A stretch of 64,000 nucleotides of DNA from Streptosporangium becharense (GTDB taxonomy: Bacteria; Actinomycetota; Actinomycetes; Streptosporangiales; Streptosporangiaceae), in contig NZ_JACHMP010000001.1 in NCBI RefSeq assembly GCF_014204985.1, positions 3,720,001-3,784,000 of the forward strand, given 5' to 3'. A program made the position numbers and the translations under genes. Within the stretch, counting starts at the first letter, position 1. Every line of letters begins with the position of its first letter. Below the pieces are notes generated by a model. That model worked only from the letters and a program-made list of their open reading frames with translations, had not been told where the DNA came from and made no database searches. Positions 32,272 through 40,898 of this stretch are shown here, in pieces.

Positions 32272-34848
32272 ATGGACGACGCAGTCCCGCAACTACTGGT
32301 CTTCTGCCAGGCCGATCGGTTGTTCTTCGAACCGGTCTCGCACATCGCGGACCGCGACACCCGCTTCCCGGCCGCGGACAGGCCCCTCCCGAACGGCTGG
32401 CGCTCGGCCGAGGAGGGCCTGTGGGTCGTGCTCCAGCCGCCCGGCGTCACCCTTCCCGACCAGGGGTGGAAGATCCATGTCTCGGCGACCGACGCCGACG
32501 CCGGAGCCGTCTGCGACCTCGTGGTGGACTTCTGCCTCGGCCGGAACCTCGCGATGAAGTTCCTGCGGAGCAGGGCCGCGGCACGGCTGCTCAACAGCAA
32601 GTACGCCGACCGGGGGAGCAGCGGCAAGCTGATCACGCTGTATCCGGCCGACGAGGACGAGCTGAGCGAGGTGCTGCCGGCGCTCGCCGCGACCCTGCGG
32701 GGCTTCACCGGCCCGTACATCCTCAGCGACCTGCGGTATGAGGACTCACCGGTCTACGTGCGCTACGGCGCGTTCCACCCGATGCGCTACGCGGACCCCA
32801 ACGGTGACCCGGTCTACGCCGTCCGGACACCCGACGGGCGGCTGGTGCCCGACGACCGCTCCCCGGTCTTCACCGTGCCGGAGTGGGTCCGCGTCCCGGA
32901 GGTGCTGCGCGGGTCGCTGGCGAAACGCGACTCCGGCGACGGGGAGGAGTTCCCGTACCAGATCGAGCGACCGTTGCACTTCTCCAACGGCGGCGGGGTG
33001 TACCTCGCCCGGGACGCCGCGGCCGGGGGGTATGTAGTCCTGCTGGAGGCCCGCCCGCACGCGGGACTGGACGGGGACGGCGTCGACGCGGTCGCCAGGC
33101 TGGCGCACGAGCGCGACGTCCTGGAGCGGCTGGACGGCCTCGACTGCGTCCCCCGGGTGCTCGACCACCGGGTGATCTGGGAGCACCACTTCCTGGTCGA
33201 GGAGTACATCGACGGTGCGACCCTGATGGAGGAGGTGTTCGCCCGCTACCCGCTGGTCGGTCCCGGCTCGTCCGCCGAGTCGACGGCCGCGTACGTCGAG
33301 TGGGCGACCGACGTCCTGGCCAAGGTGGACCACGCCCTGATGTCCGTGCACGCGAAGGGCGTGCGGCTCGCCGACCTGCATCCCGGCAACATCATCGTCC
33401 GCCCGGACGGGCGTGTCGCGCTGATCGACTTCGAGGTCGCCTCGGACCTGGACGACCTTCGGTCCCCGGGTCTCGCCGCCCCGGGATTCGCCGCGCCGGC
33501 CGGACTGTCGGGCCGCGCCGCCGACGACTACGCCATGAACTGCCTGCGGCAGTGGGTGTTCCTCCCGATCAGTCCCCTGCAGGACCGGGACCCGGTCAAG
33601 CTCTCCAGCCTCACCGACGTCATCGCCGGGCACTTCCCGGTGCCGCCGGGGTTCGGGGCACGCATGGTCCGGCGGTTCGAGGCGGCCCACGGCCCTCTCG
33701 GTGAGGACGGACCGGCCCGGATGTTCGACGTCGACGACCCGGACTGGCCGGCCATCCGCGACTCGCTCGTGGCGGGCATCACCGCGAGCGCGACCCCCGA
33801 ACGCGAGGACCGGCTCTTCCCCGGTGACCCGCAGCAGTTCGTGACCGGCGGGTTCAACGTCGCCTACGGGGCCGCGGGCGTGCTCTGGGCGCTGCACCAG
33901 GCCGGCGCCGAAGTGTCGCCCGACCACGTGGACTGGCTCGTCGCGGCCGCGCGCCGGGACGCCGACCCACGACCCGGCCTCCTGGACGGGCTGCACGGCG
34001 TGGCGGCGGTGCTGGAGTCGCTCGGGCGCCGCGACGACGCCCTCGACATGCTCGACCGGGCCCGGAAGCTGCACGACGGCCTCACGGCGCCCGGGATCCA
34101 CAGCGGGCTGGCCGGAGCGGGCCTCAGTCTCCTGCACTTCTCCGAAGTCACCGGGGACGGGGAGCTGCGCACCGAGGCACTCGACATCGGGGAGAGGCTG
34201 GCCGCGGAACTCGGGGACGACGGGTCGCCGATGTTCACCCCCCAGTTGAGGACCGGTCTCCAGCGCGGGCTGACCGGGGTCGGGCACTACTTCCTCCGGC
34301 TGCACGACCTCACGGGGGACCCGCGCCACCTCGACCTGGCCGGGCAGGCGCTGCGCCGTGAGATCGACCGGGGGCACATGCTGCCGGACGGCACGTTCCA
34401 GTTGCTGGACGGCAACCGCTACCACGCCTACCTCGGCACCGGCAGCAGCGGCCTGGCCCTGGTCCTCAGCCAGTACCTCGCCCGGCGCGCGGAACCGGAC
34501 TTCGAGGGCTTCGTCGCCGGTGCCCGCCTGGCCTGCCGGGCACCGTTCATCCGCCACCCGTTCCTGTTCATGGGACGCGCGGGCACCATCGCCGCACTTC
34601 ATCTTCTGGGACTGCCGGAGGACCGGCCGGTCGTACGCGACCACGTACGACGGCTCGCCTGGCACGCCCTCTCCCACGAAGGCCATCTGGCCTTCCCCGG
34701 CAACCAGCTCCTGCGGCTCTCCATGGACCTGGCGACGGGCTCGGCCGGAGTCCTCGCCGCTCTGGGCGTCGCGTTCAACCAGAACGCGTCGATCATCCCC
34801 GTCCTCGATCTGCGGTCTTCCGCGGTCGAGGAGAAAGGAAGGAGGTGA
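32272..34848 (+). CDS. lanKC: Class III lanthipeptide synthetase (LanKC/RamC-like)
   Basis: This 858-residue protein combines three domains. The N-terminal phosphoSer/Thr lyase region (1-215) is followed by a Ser/Thr kinase (about 225-500) with the catalytic loop RLADLHPGNIIV near 366-377 and metal-binding IDFEVAS near 385. The C-terminal LanC-like cyclase (about 520-840; IHSGLAGAG, LGTGSSGLALVL) lacks the Cys-Cys-His zinc ligands, marking class III rather than IV. It phosphorylates and dehydrates Ser/Thr of the precursor and forms (methyl)lanthionine or labionin rings. ATG 32272 follows AGGAG. It is followed after 5 bp by the precursor gene, the ramC-ramS order. Confidence 0.93.
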   Translation: MDDAVPQLLVFCQADRLFFEPVSHIADRDTRFPAADRPLPNGWRSAEEGLWVVLQPPGVTLPDQGWKIHVSATDADAGAVCDLVVDFCLGRNLAMKFLRSRAAARLLNSKYADRGSSGKLITLYPADEDELSEVLPALAATLRGFTGPYILSDLRYEDSPVYVRYGAFHPMRYADPNGDPVYAVRTPDGRLVPDDRSPVFTVPEWVRVPEVLRGSLAKRDSGDGEEFPYQIERPLHFSNGGGVYLARDAAAGGYVVLLEARPHAGLDGDGVDAVARLAHERDVLERLDGLDCVPRVLDHRVIWEHHFLVEEYIDGATLMEEVFARYPLVGPGSSAESTAAYVEWATDVLAKVDHALMSVHAKGVRLADLHPGNIIVRPDGRVALIDFEVASDLDDLRSPGLAAPGFAAPAGLSGRAADDYAMNCLRQWVFLPISPLQDRDPVKLSSLTDVIAGHFPVPPGFGARMVRRFEAAHGPLGEDGPARMFDVDDPDWPAIRDSLVAGITASATPEREDRLFPGDPQQFVTGGFNVAYGAAGVLWALHQAGAEVSPDHVDWLVAAARRDADPRPGLLDGLHGVAAVLESLGRRDDALDMLDRARKLHDGLTAPGIHSGLAGAGLSLLHFSEVTGDGELRTEALDIGERLAAELGDDGSPMFTPQLRTGLQRGLTGVGHYFLRLHDLTGDPRHLDLAGQALRREIDRGHMLPDGTFQLLDGNRYHAYLGTGSSGLALVLSQYLARRAEPDFEGFVAGARLACRAPFIRHPFLFMGRAGTIAALHLLGLPEDRPVVRDHVRRLAWHALSHEGHLAFPGNQLLRLSMDLATGSAGVLAALGVAFNQNASIIPVLDLRSSAVEEKGRR

Positions 34849-34853
34849 ACACC

Positions 34854-34949
34854 ATGGCTTACGTTCTCCAGCTCCAGGCCCTCAGCACCCCCAAGGCGCA
34901 GCAGGCCGGCTGCTACAGCCACGTCACGTCGTACAAGGGCACCTGCTGA
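34854..34949 (+). CDS. lanA: Class III lanthipeptide precursor (RamS-like)
   Basis: This 31-codon gene directly follows lanKC. AAGGAGGTGA lies 6 nt before ATG 34854, a nearly perfect Shine-Dalgarno, indicating strong translation. The leader MAYVLQLQALSTPKAQQAG resembles RamS (FDLQSMETPK) and labyrinthopeptin-type leaders with a LxLQ motif. The short core begins around Cys20 and holds Ser22, Thr25, Ser26, Thr30, Cys31 and Tyr21 and Tyr27. Ser22-x2-Thr25-x5-Cys31 fits the spacing for a (methyl)labionin. The two Tyr are candidate P450 targets. It would be missed by automatic gene finding. Confidence 0.85.
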   Translation: MAYVLQLQALSTPKAQQAGCYSHVTSYKGTC

Positions 34950-34966
34950 GTGACCGCTGAGTAGTC

Positions 34967-35001
34967 GGTGCCGGGGGCCGGTCACAGCGGCCCCCGGCAC
35001 C
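34967..35001 (+). terminator. Hairpin between precursor and exporter genes
   Basis: ggtgccgggggcc (34967-34979) pairs perfectly with ggcccccggcacc (34989-35001). Sited 17 bp after the precursor stop, it may act as a partial terminator or 3' stabiliser, giving more precursor than exporter mRNA. Confidence 0.65.
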
Positions 35002-35075
35002 TCTCACCCATTGTCCGACCTGCGGTCCGCTGCCGGAAACACCTGTCCCTACCGAACATCCCGCGAGGAATCCCT

Positions 35076-36926
35076 GTGGATACGCAGCGTGATCAGCGTG
35101 ACGCCCCGGAGGCGGCCGTGGCGGCCGGCCCTCGAGTCCCCGAGTCCGGGCAGGTGGCTCCCGGCGGTGACCGGCCCCCGGCCCCTCCCCCTCCTGACTC
35201 CGCCTGGCGAGTGCTGCTGCGTCACATGCGCCAGTCGTGGCGTCCGCTCCTCCTCGGCGGAGTGCTGGGCCTGCTGGCCAGTGTGATCGGCCTGGTGCTC
35301 CCGCTCGTGGTCAGGCGGCTGGTCGATGACCTCGGTGCCGACCGGCCGGTGGCCGGCGTGCTGCTGCTGATGGGTGCGCTCGTCGTCCTCTCCGCGGCGG
35401 CCGGACCACTGGGGGAGTACGTGCTGCGCCGCGCCGGTGAGTCGATCGTGCTCACCGCCCGCCGCCGCCTGATCTCACATCTCATGCGGCTGCGGATATC
35501 GGCCTTCGACTCCTCCGAACCCGGCGACCTGATGTCCCGGGTCACCTCCGACACCACCCTGATCCGCCAGGTCGCCGCCGACTCGCTGATCGGCGGGATC
35601 ACCGGGGGCGTCGCGCTCGTGGCGACCGCGACGATGATGGGCGTGCTCGACCCGGTGCTGCTGGTGGTCACGCTCGGCGTGCTGGCCGTCGCCGGCACGG
35701 TCCTGCGTCTGATCATGCCGCAGGTGCAGCGGGCCAGCCAGGAGGTGCAGCAGTCGGTGGGGCTGATGGGCGCCGCCCTGGAGCGTGTGCTCGGCGCCCT
35801 GCGCACCGTGAAGGCGTCCGGCGCCGAGCAACGCGAGGGGGCGGCCGTGCACCGGGCCGCCGAGGAGTCGTGGCGGTCGAGCGTGCGTGCCGCGAAGTGG
35901 CTCGCGCTCGCCGGCAACACCGGGGAGCTGGCCATCCAGCTGGCCTTCTTCACGGTCCTCGCCGTGGGCGGAGCCCGGGTGACCTCCGGGGCGATCGACG
36001 TGGGAACGCTGATCGCGTTCCTGATGTACGTGTACTTCCTGATCGGGCCTCTCCAACTGCTCATCCGGGCGTTCGGCCAGTACCAGGTCGGCGCCGCGGC
36101 GATCACCCGGCTGCAGGAGGCGGAGCGCCTGCCGGCCGAGCCGGAGAACCCGCCCGCCCCGCTCCCCGCCCCCGAGACGGCACCCGCTTCGCTGGAGTTC
36201 CGGGATGTGCACTTCCGCTACGCGCCCGACCTGCCGCTCGTCCACCGCGGGGTGACCTTCAGCGTCCCGGCGCGAGGCATGACCGCCTTCGTCGGGCCCT
36301 CCGGCGCGGGCAAGACCACCCTGTTCTCGCTCATCGAGCGGTTCTACGAGCCGACCTCGGGGAGCATCCTCCTCAACGGCCGCGACGTCGGTGCCTGGGA
36401 CCTCCCGGAGCTCCGCGCCATGATCGGGTACGTCGAGCAGGACGCCCCCGTCCTTTCGGGTTCCCTCCGTGAGAACCTTCTGCTCGGCGCTCCCGACGCG
36501 AGCGACGACGAGATGCGGCGCGTCCTGCGCACCACCCGCCTCGACGACCTCGTGGAACGGCTGCCCAACGGTCTTGACTCCCTGCTCGGCTCCCGCGGCA
36601 CGAAGCTGTCCGGTGGCGAGCGCCAGCGGGTGGCCATCGCCCGCGCGCTGCTGCGCCGCCCCCGTCTCCTCCTGCTGGACGAGGCCACCTCGCAACTCGA
36701 CGCGGTCAACGAGGCGGCGTTGCGGAAGACCGTCACCGAGGTGGCCCGGACGACGACGGTGCTGGTCGTGGCGCACCGGTTGTCCACGGTCACGCAGGCC
36801 GACCGGATCGTCGTCGTGGACGCCGGCACCATCCTGGCCATCGGCACCCACGCCGAACTGATAGAGGCGGAGCCGCTCTACGCCGAGCTCGCCACCACCC
36901 AGTTCCTCCCCGCCAACCACCGGTGA
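35076..36926 (+). CDS. lanT: ABC exporter of the lanthipeptide (fused membrane and ATPase domains)
   Basis: This is a 616-residue half-transporter that dimerises to export a peptide. Six transmembrane helices span about residues 50-320. The nucleotide-binding domain has Walker [11 protein letters not shown] near 408, Q loop EQDAPV, signature [15 protein letters not shown] and Walker [10 protein letters not shown], then the H loop AHRLS. There is no N-terminal C39 peptidase domain, so leader cleavage must be done elsewhere, as in other class III systems. GTG 35076 follows GAGGA with 6 nt spacing. It corresponds to the RamA/RamB position, but with one gene instead of two. Confidence 0.9.
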   Translation: MDTQRDQRDAPEAAVAAGPRVPESGQVAPGGDRPPAPPPPDSAWRVLLRHMRQSWRPLLLGGVLGLLASVIGLVLPLVVRRLVDDLGADRPVAGVLLLMGALVVLSAAAGPLGEYVLRRAGESIVLTARRRLISHLMRLRISAFDSSEPGDLMSRVTSDTTLIRQVAADSLIGGITGGVALVATATMMGVLDPVLLVVTLGVLAVAGTVLRLIMPQVQRASQEVQQSVGLMGAALERVLGALRTVKASGAEQREGAAVHRAAEESWRSSVRAAKWLALAGNTGELAIQLAFFTVLAVGGARVTSGAIDVGTLIAFLMYVYFLIGPLQLLIRAFGQYQVGAAAITRLQEAERLPAEPENPPAPLPAPETAPASLEFRDVHFRYAPDLPLVHRGVTFSVPARGMTAFVGPSGAGKTTLFSLIERFYEPTSGSILLNGRDVGAWDLPELRAMIGYVEQDAPVLSGSLRENLLLGAPDASDDEMRRVLRTTRLDDLVERLPNGLDSLLGSRGTKLSGGERQRVAIARALLRRPRLLLLDEATSQLDAVNEAALRKTVTEVARTTTVLVVAHRLSTVTQADRIVVVDAGTILAIGTHAELIEAEPLYAELATTQFLPANHR

Positions 36927-37043
36927 GGGAGGCCGGCCCGGCACCGGGAGGGCCGCCCACCCGGTGCCGGGTAGGCCGCCCGGCCGACTCCGGGAGGGTC
37001 GTCCGGCCGGCACCGGGGTGAGCACGCGGCGGGCACGCCCGTC

Positions 37044-37114
37044 CGTTCGCCCGGAAAGCGTCCGTCCGTTCGCCCGGAAAGCCGTCCACCCGGAAAGCCG
37101 TTCGCCCAGAAAGC
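37044..37114. repeat. Degenerate short tandem repeats
   Basis: Four units like gttcgcccggaaagc occur at 37044-37058, 37068-37082, about 37084-37097 and 37100-37114. They lie in the 223-bp leader between the exporter and the second P450. Confidence 0.6.
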
Positions 37115-37149
37115 TCGACCGAGGGAACACGAGAAAGGCTCGTAGCCAT

Positions 37150-38370
37150 ATGACCATCAATGATCAGCCGGGCGGTGCCGACCTCGTCGGCCTGTTGGGA
37201 GCCGAAGCATGCCCGGAGGGCCTTCCGGTGATCAACGTGGAGATGCTCAGAGACCCCGAAACGCTCCGGCGGATGCGCGAAGCGGGTGACCTGCATCGCG
37301 TCAACCTGGGAGGCCGTGAGGCCGGTTGGCTCCTGACCAGCCATGACACGTCCTGGAAGGCCCTGGTAGATCCGCGGATGAGGGGCGAGTCCCCCTACTC
37401 CAGGAAGCGGGCACCAGGGGAGCTCGCGGACGAGGAGGACCTGTTCTTCCTGCCCAATGAGGAGCACGCGAGGCTGCGCCGCATGATCTCACGGCCGCTC
37501 ACCCCCCGGAGGGTCGCGGCGTTGACCGACCGGATCCAGAAGGAAGCGGACGCGTTGCTGGACGCCATGCCGCCTTCCGAGGCCGTGGACTTCATCGCGT
37601 CCTTCGCCCGCCCGTTCCCGGTGGCGGTGCTCTGCGAGTTGCTGGGGATCCCGCAGGACGGACGTCGGTACATCCGCGACTACATCTACGGCTGGGTGGC
37701 CGAAGCCGGCGAGGCGACACCGGTCACGGAGAGCGCCGGACTCGCCCTGGCCGACTACCTCAGGACACTGATCGCGCAGAGGCGGGCCGAGCCGAAGAAC
37801 GATCTCATCAGCGCGATGGCGCAGACGGAGGGCCCGGAGACGTCGGAGGAGGACGTACTGTCGGCCGTCAGGCTGCTTCTCGTCGCCGGCAACCGGCCCG
37901 TCACCCGCCTGCTGACCAAGAGTCTCGGGGTGTTGCTGCACGATCGAAGCCACTGGCAACGGCTCGTGGACGACCCGACGCGGATCGACGCCACCGTCGA
38001 GGAACTGCTCAGGATCGTCACGCCCATCGCGCTCTCGTCCCGGAACCTCAAGGAGGAGGTGGAGATCGGTGGCGTGCTGCTGCCGGAAGGCGCCGGGGTG
38101 CACTGCGCGCTCGGCGCGGTCAACCGGGATCCCGCCCACTTCACCGATCCTGACACCTTCGACCCCGAACGGCCCGACAACCCGCATATGGCTTTCGGGC
38201 TCGGCCACAGGCACTGCCTGGGGGCGGCGCTGGCCAGAGCGGAAGCCCGGATCGTCTTCGGCACGCTCACCCGGCGCTTCCCCGACATGCGCATCCTGAA
38301 GGACCAGGAGGTGCACGGCCTCCGGCCGGGCACCAGCCGGCTGCCGGTCGTCCTGTGCCCGGTCCCGTGA
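37150..38370 (+). CDS. Cytochrome P450 with Arg-Pro I-helix motif
   Basis: This 406-residue bacterial P450 is related to the P450 domain of the gene at 30460. The K-helix motif is EELLRI, and the heme loop is FGLGHRHCLG with Cys356. The I-helix, normally AGxE/DT, reads LVAGNRPVTR with Arg249-Pro250, so the acid-alcohol pair is missing. An Arg-Pro pair at this place is the hallmark of CYP152 peroxygenases, though overall similarity to CYP152 is not apparent. ATG 37150 has GAAAGG about 11 nt upstream. It lies 223 bp after the exporter, probably in the same cluster, tailoring the lanthipeptide. Confidence 0.9.
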   Translation: MTINDQPGGADLVGLLGAEACPEGLPVINVEMLRDPETLRRMREAGDLHRVNLGGREAGWLLTSHDTSWKALVDPRMRGESPYSRKRAPGELADEEDLFFLPNEEHARLRRMISRPLTPRRVAALTDRIQKEADALLDAMPPSEAVDFIASFARPFPVAVLCELLGIPQDGRRYIRDYIYGWVAEAGEATPVTESAGLALADYLRTLIAQRRAEPKNDLISAMAQTEGPETSEEDVLSAVRLLLVAGNRPVTRLLTKSLGVLLHDRSHWQRLVDDPTRIDATVEELLRIVTPIALSSRNLKEEVEIGGVLLPEGAGVHCALGAVNRDPAHFTDPDTFDPERPDNPHMAFGLGHRHCLGAALARAEARIVFGTLTRRFPDMRILKDQEVHGLRPGTSRLPVVLCPVP

Positions 38371-38535
38371 GGCCGGGGCTACGGCGCCGGTGTTTCCCGG
38401 GACGGGTCAGTGAGAGCGGGGGTCACGACGTCGGTGTTTCCCGGGACGGGTCGGTGAGGCCGGGGCTACGGCGCCGGTGTTTCCCGGGACGGGTCAGTGA
38501 GAGCGGGGGTCACGACGTCGGTGTTTCCCGGGACG
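38367..38535. repeat. 87-bp tandem duplication with 43/44-bp sub-repeats
   Basis: gtgaggccggggctacggcg at 38367 recurs at 38454, and each 87-bp unit contains two related halves ending ggtgtttcccgggacg. The first unit begins at the P450 stop codon, and the last covers the stop of the converging MerR gene at 38510. Confidence 0.85.
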
Positions 38536-38854
38536 ATTCGGCGCGGCGACGAAACTCGGCGTTGAGACGCAGAGCCTCGTCCAGCTGGTCCTCCAGGGTG
38601 ATGATCCGGCAGGCCGCCTCCATCGGGGTGCCCTGGTCGACGAGACGGCGGGCACGGGCGGCCAGACGCAGCTGGTGCCGGGAGTAGCGCCGGTGACCGC
38701 CGGTCGAGCGGAGCGGCTCGATCAGGTTGGCCGCGCCGAGGCCGCGTAGGAACGCGGCGGTGACACCGAGCATCTCGGTGGCCTGGCCCATCGTGTAGGC
38801 AGGGTAGTGATCGTCGTCGAGTTTTTCGGACAGTGCCGAATCACTTGGTTCCAT
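38510..38854 (-). CDS. MerR-type transcriptional regulator
   Basis: This 114-residue protein has a MerR winged helix (YTMGQATEMLGVTAAFLRGL, then STGGHRRYSRHQLRL, about residues 21-65) followed by a coiled coil (ITLEDQLDEALRLNAEF) for dimerisation, with no ligand-binding domain. ATG 38854 follows GGAAGG with 4 nt spacing. The C-terminal codons fall in the 87-bp repeat. Convergent with the second P450, it is a candidate regulator of the lanthipeptide cluster. A MerR-like palindrome lies at 39279 upstream of it. Confidence 0.85.
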   Translation of the reverse strand: MEPSDSALSEKLDDDHYPAYTMGQATEMLGVTAAFLRGLGAANLIEPLRSTGGHRRYSRHQLRLAARARRLVDQGTPMEAACRIITLEDQLDEALRLNAEFRRRAESSRETPTS

Positions 38855-39278
38855 CGCGCCTTCCGCGGTAGCAGCGGTATATGCCAGGGGCCCCGGCGCC
38901 TGTGCGCCGGGGCCCGAAGAGTTCAACACCATCTGCCGACTGTCAGGTCGGCTCGTCTTCATGCACCTACGGCCGGGAACCGGCGGCGGTGCGAGGATGT
39001 ATGTGAGTGACGGAGGACCACCTTCCATCCTGTGGGACTCGGCACCCGCCCGGCCGACTGAGGGCCGCCACGAGTGGGCCGAATGGCGTCCAACTCTCCT
39101 TTCTCTCTCGTTCTCTCAGCCCGGGGCCCGACGCGGGCCGCCCGGCCCGCCGGGCACCGGACCCCTCACTGCCTGGTCCTGCCGCGCCCGGCGGTCTTGC
39201 CGTCTCACTTCGTCGTATGTCGTCCGAGAGTTCCTCTTCGTCCGACGACATAGATGCTATTTTCCAGACTCCAGCATG

Positions 39279-39298
39279 TCTACATTAGCCAATGTAGA
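39279..39298. promoter_or_regulatory. 20-bp palindrome, possible MerR-type operator
   Basis: tctacatt-agcc-aatgtaga is a perfect inverted repeat in a local AT-rich patch of the otherwise gene-free stretch 38855-39463. Its size and symmetry fit MerR-family operators. No promoter assignment is safe. Confidence 0.45.
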
Positions 39299-39463
39299 TT
39301 TTCGCTTACGGTGTCACCCGGATCCGGCGCCGCGCCAGCCGTGAGCAACCATGACCGGACGTGGCCATCCTTGATCGAAGGTGACCGGGCATGACCGGGC
39401 ATGACCGGCACCGCGGAGCCGGGAAGGACTGTCGGGTGAGGGTGTGCCGGGGCCGGTCGGTGG

Positions 39464-39700
39464 TCAGTAGGAGGGGTCGGAGATCGACTCGGCCCGGTAG
39501 ACGTCCATCGAGCCGTCGACGTCCTCGTCCACGCCCGTCTTCCGCAGCGACAGCGTACGCCCGCCGATCTTCAGTGACCGCTCGCCGTTGATCTCCGTGG
39601 ACGCGAACACCGTGACCGTGTGACCGTGCATCTCACGTATCGGGTCGTACTCTGGTTCGTCCGGGATGTCGAGCTTGATGCGCCTCGTTTCGAACGTCAC
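39464..39700 (-). CDS. Small acidic protein of unknown function
   Basis: This is a 78-residue frame with natural composition, from VTFETRRIKLDIPDE to YRAESISDPSY, containing HGHTVTVFASTEINGERSLK. It looks like a compact beta-rich protein. GTG 39700 has a GGAAAG only 1 nt away, so the exact start is uncertain; longer starts upstream run through low-complexity DNA. No family recognised. Confidence 0.55.
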   Translation of the reverse strand: MTFETRRIKLDIPDEPEYDPIREMHGHTVTVFASTEINGERSLKIGGRTLSLRKTGVDEDVDGSMDVYRAESISDPSY

Positions 39701-39877
39701 CTTTCCAGTGTGGAACCCCGAGCCCGGAAAAGCGATGGGGCAGGCGTGAGGAGCGGTTCGACATCCACTCGCGAGACGGCGAAACGGTGTGGAACGCCCC
39801 CGAGACGGTCCGGGTGGGCCCCCTACGGGACGGGCGGGTGGTCGCGGCTGGTTCCCCGCAGGGCCTGTGGCGGCCGA

Positions 39878-39934
39878 GGCGGATCCCCGTGGGTCCGGCG
39901 GGTCCCCGTGGGCCCGGCGGATCCCCCGTGGGAT
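39878..39934. repeat. Three 19-bp tandem units in a gene-free stretch
   Basis: ggcggatccccgtgggtcc (39878-39896) is followed by two variants to 39934. The rest of 39701-39999 holds nothing I can support as a gene. Confidence 0.65.
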
Positions 39935-39999
39935 TTCCCGCAGGGCCTGCGGTGGCTCGCGGTCACCTCCCGCGCGGGAGGGCGGGAGGAGATGTGCCC

Positions 40000-40386
40000 C
40001 TACGGCAGGGGGTCGATCTCGATGTGCTGGTCGTACTGCGCCAGCTCCGCCCCACGGTCGGTCAGGATGGGCCACCTGGTCGCGCGGGCACACCAGACGA
40101 CGTGCCCGGCGGTGATGTCGCGCGAACCGTCGAGGATCTCCGCGATGTCCCCGACCTTTCCGTGGGTGAAGTCGTCGATACGCACGCCGGGCGTCGTGAC
40201 GAGCTCGAACAGCTCCACCTGGGTGGACATCGGGGAGATGGACAGCACGGCGGCCAGGCTGGTCGCGGGGACGCATATCCCGCCGCCGCGGAACAGGCAC
40301 ATGGCGGCGACGCTTCGGGAATATTCGGTCTTGGCCACCGCGATGTCGACCAGCGCGCTGACGTCGAGCACCCGACCGGGGATCAT
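40000..40386 (-). CDS. PIN-domain toxin (VapC-like)
   Basis: This 128-residue protein has the first PIN aspartate in VLDVSALVDI near residue 7 and a C-terminal AGHVVWCARATRWPILTDRG, where the last acidic residue sits. PIN toxins are Mg-dependent RNases that often cut tRNA. Some central acidic residues are displaced (VGDIAEILDGSRD), so activity should be tested. ATG 40386 follows GGAGGA and lies 2 bp after the antitoxin stop, the classic antitoxin-toxin order. Confidence 0.75.
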   Translation of the reverse strand: MIPGRVLDVSALVDIAVAKTEYSRSVAAMCLFRGGGICVPATSLAAVLSISPMSTQVELFELVTTPGVRIDDFTHGKVGDIAEILDGSRDITAGHVVWCARATRWPILTDRGAELAQYDQHIEIDPLP

Positions 40387-40388
40387 GA

Positions 40389-40898
40389 TCAGCTCCTCCG
40401 GAAACCGCGAATGCCGATCTGGCGCCACTCCGCCTCGGAGAGCTGGTCGACCCCCAGGGATTCGGCCGCCACGTCGAGGTCTTCCCGGTGCAGGTTCCAT
40501 CGGTGCATCAGTGTGATCACATGAGGCTTGTTGCCGATCTCCCGCTGGACCGCCGTGCGGATCACATCGGAGATCTTGTTCCCGGTCAGCCGCGCCTTGC
40601 GGGCGAGCGCCTCATAATCCGCTTTGTCCAGCTCTATGGTGATAGAGGTCTCAGTGGCCGGCGTGTTGATCGCTTCCTGCCCTTCCCTGGGGTGAAGGTG
40701 TGCCAGCCAGAGTGGAACCGAATCGGATTGCCGCCTGACGGTGTCGTGTTCGTCCGGCGATGGTCTGTCTGACCCTGTGCCGTCTCGCCAGGCCGGCATG
40801 GAGGAGGCCATGCGTCCGACAGTAGCCGCGAATTCCTGGTTTTGGCACCACTTCTGAATGTCCGACAGTGGCATATCTCCGGAAATAGAACGGATCAT
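40389..40898 (-). CDS. Ribbon-helix-helix antitoxin (VapB-like), long N-terminus
   Basis: The C-terminal half carries a ribbon-helix-helix (TSITIELDKADYEALARKAR, then ISDVIRTAVQREIG) that should bind the operator and neutralise the PIN toxin 2 bp downstream. The start is uncertain: ATG 40898 overlaps the stop of the upstream gene (ATGA), giving 169 residues, but the first 80 residues look unlike a folded domain; ATGs at 40874, 40808 and 40799 are alternatives, none with a good binding site. The overlap would couple it to the membrane protein gene upstream. Confidence 0.65.
   Translation of the reverse strand: MIRSISGDMPLSDIQKWCQNQEFAATVGRMASSMPAWRDGTGSDRPSPDEHDTVRRQSDSVPLWLAHLHPREGQEAINTPATETSITIELDKADYEALARKARLTGNKISDVIRTAVQREIGNKPHVITLMHRWNLHREDLDVAAESLGVDQLSEAEWRQIGIRGFRRS

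Noticed and set aside
30397..32292. A 631-codon minus-strand frame
   Set aside because: Antisense to the P450 gene, with a composition driven by GC and no recognisable domain.
32746..34686. A 646-codon minus-strand frame
   Set aside because: Antisense to lanKC, no domain.
32272..34848. Class IV (LanL) synthetase
   Set aside because: The C-terminal cyclase lacks the Cys-Cys-His zinc ligands that class IV enzymes keep.
35475..37160. A 561-codon minus-strand frame
   Set aside because: Antisense to the ABC exporter and the repeats after it.
38367..38535. A CRISPR array
   Set aside because: The repeats are directly adjacent with no variable spacers; I found no CRISPR-like array or cas gene in the window.
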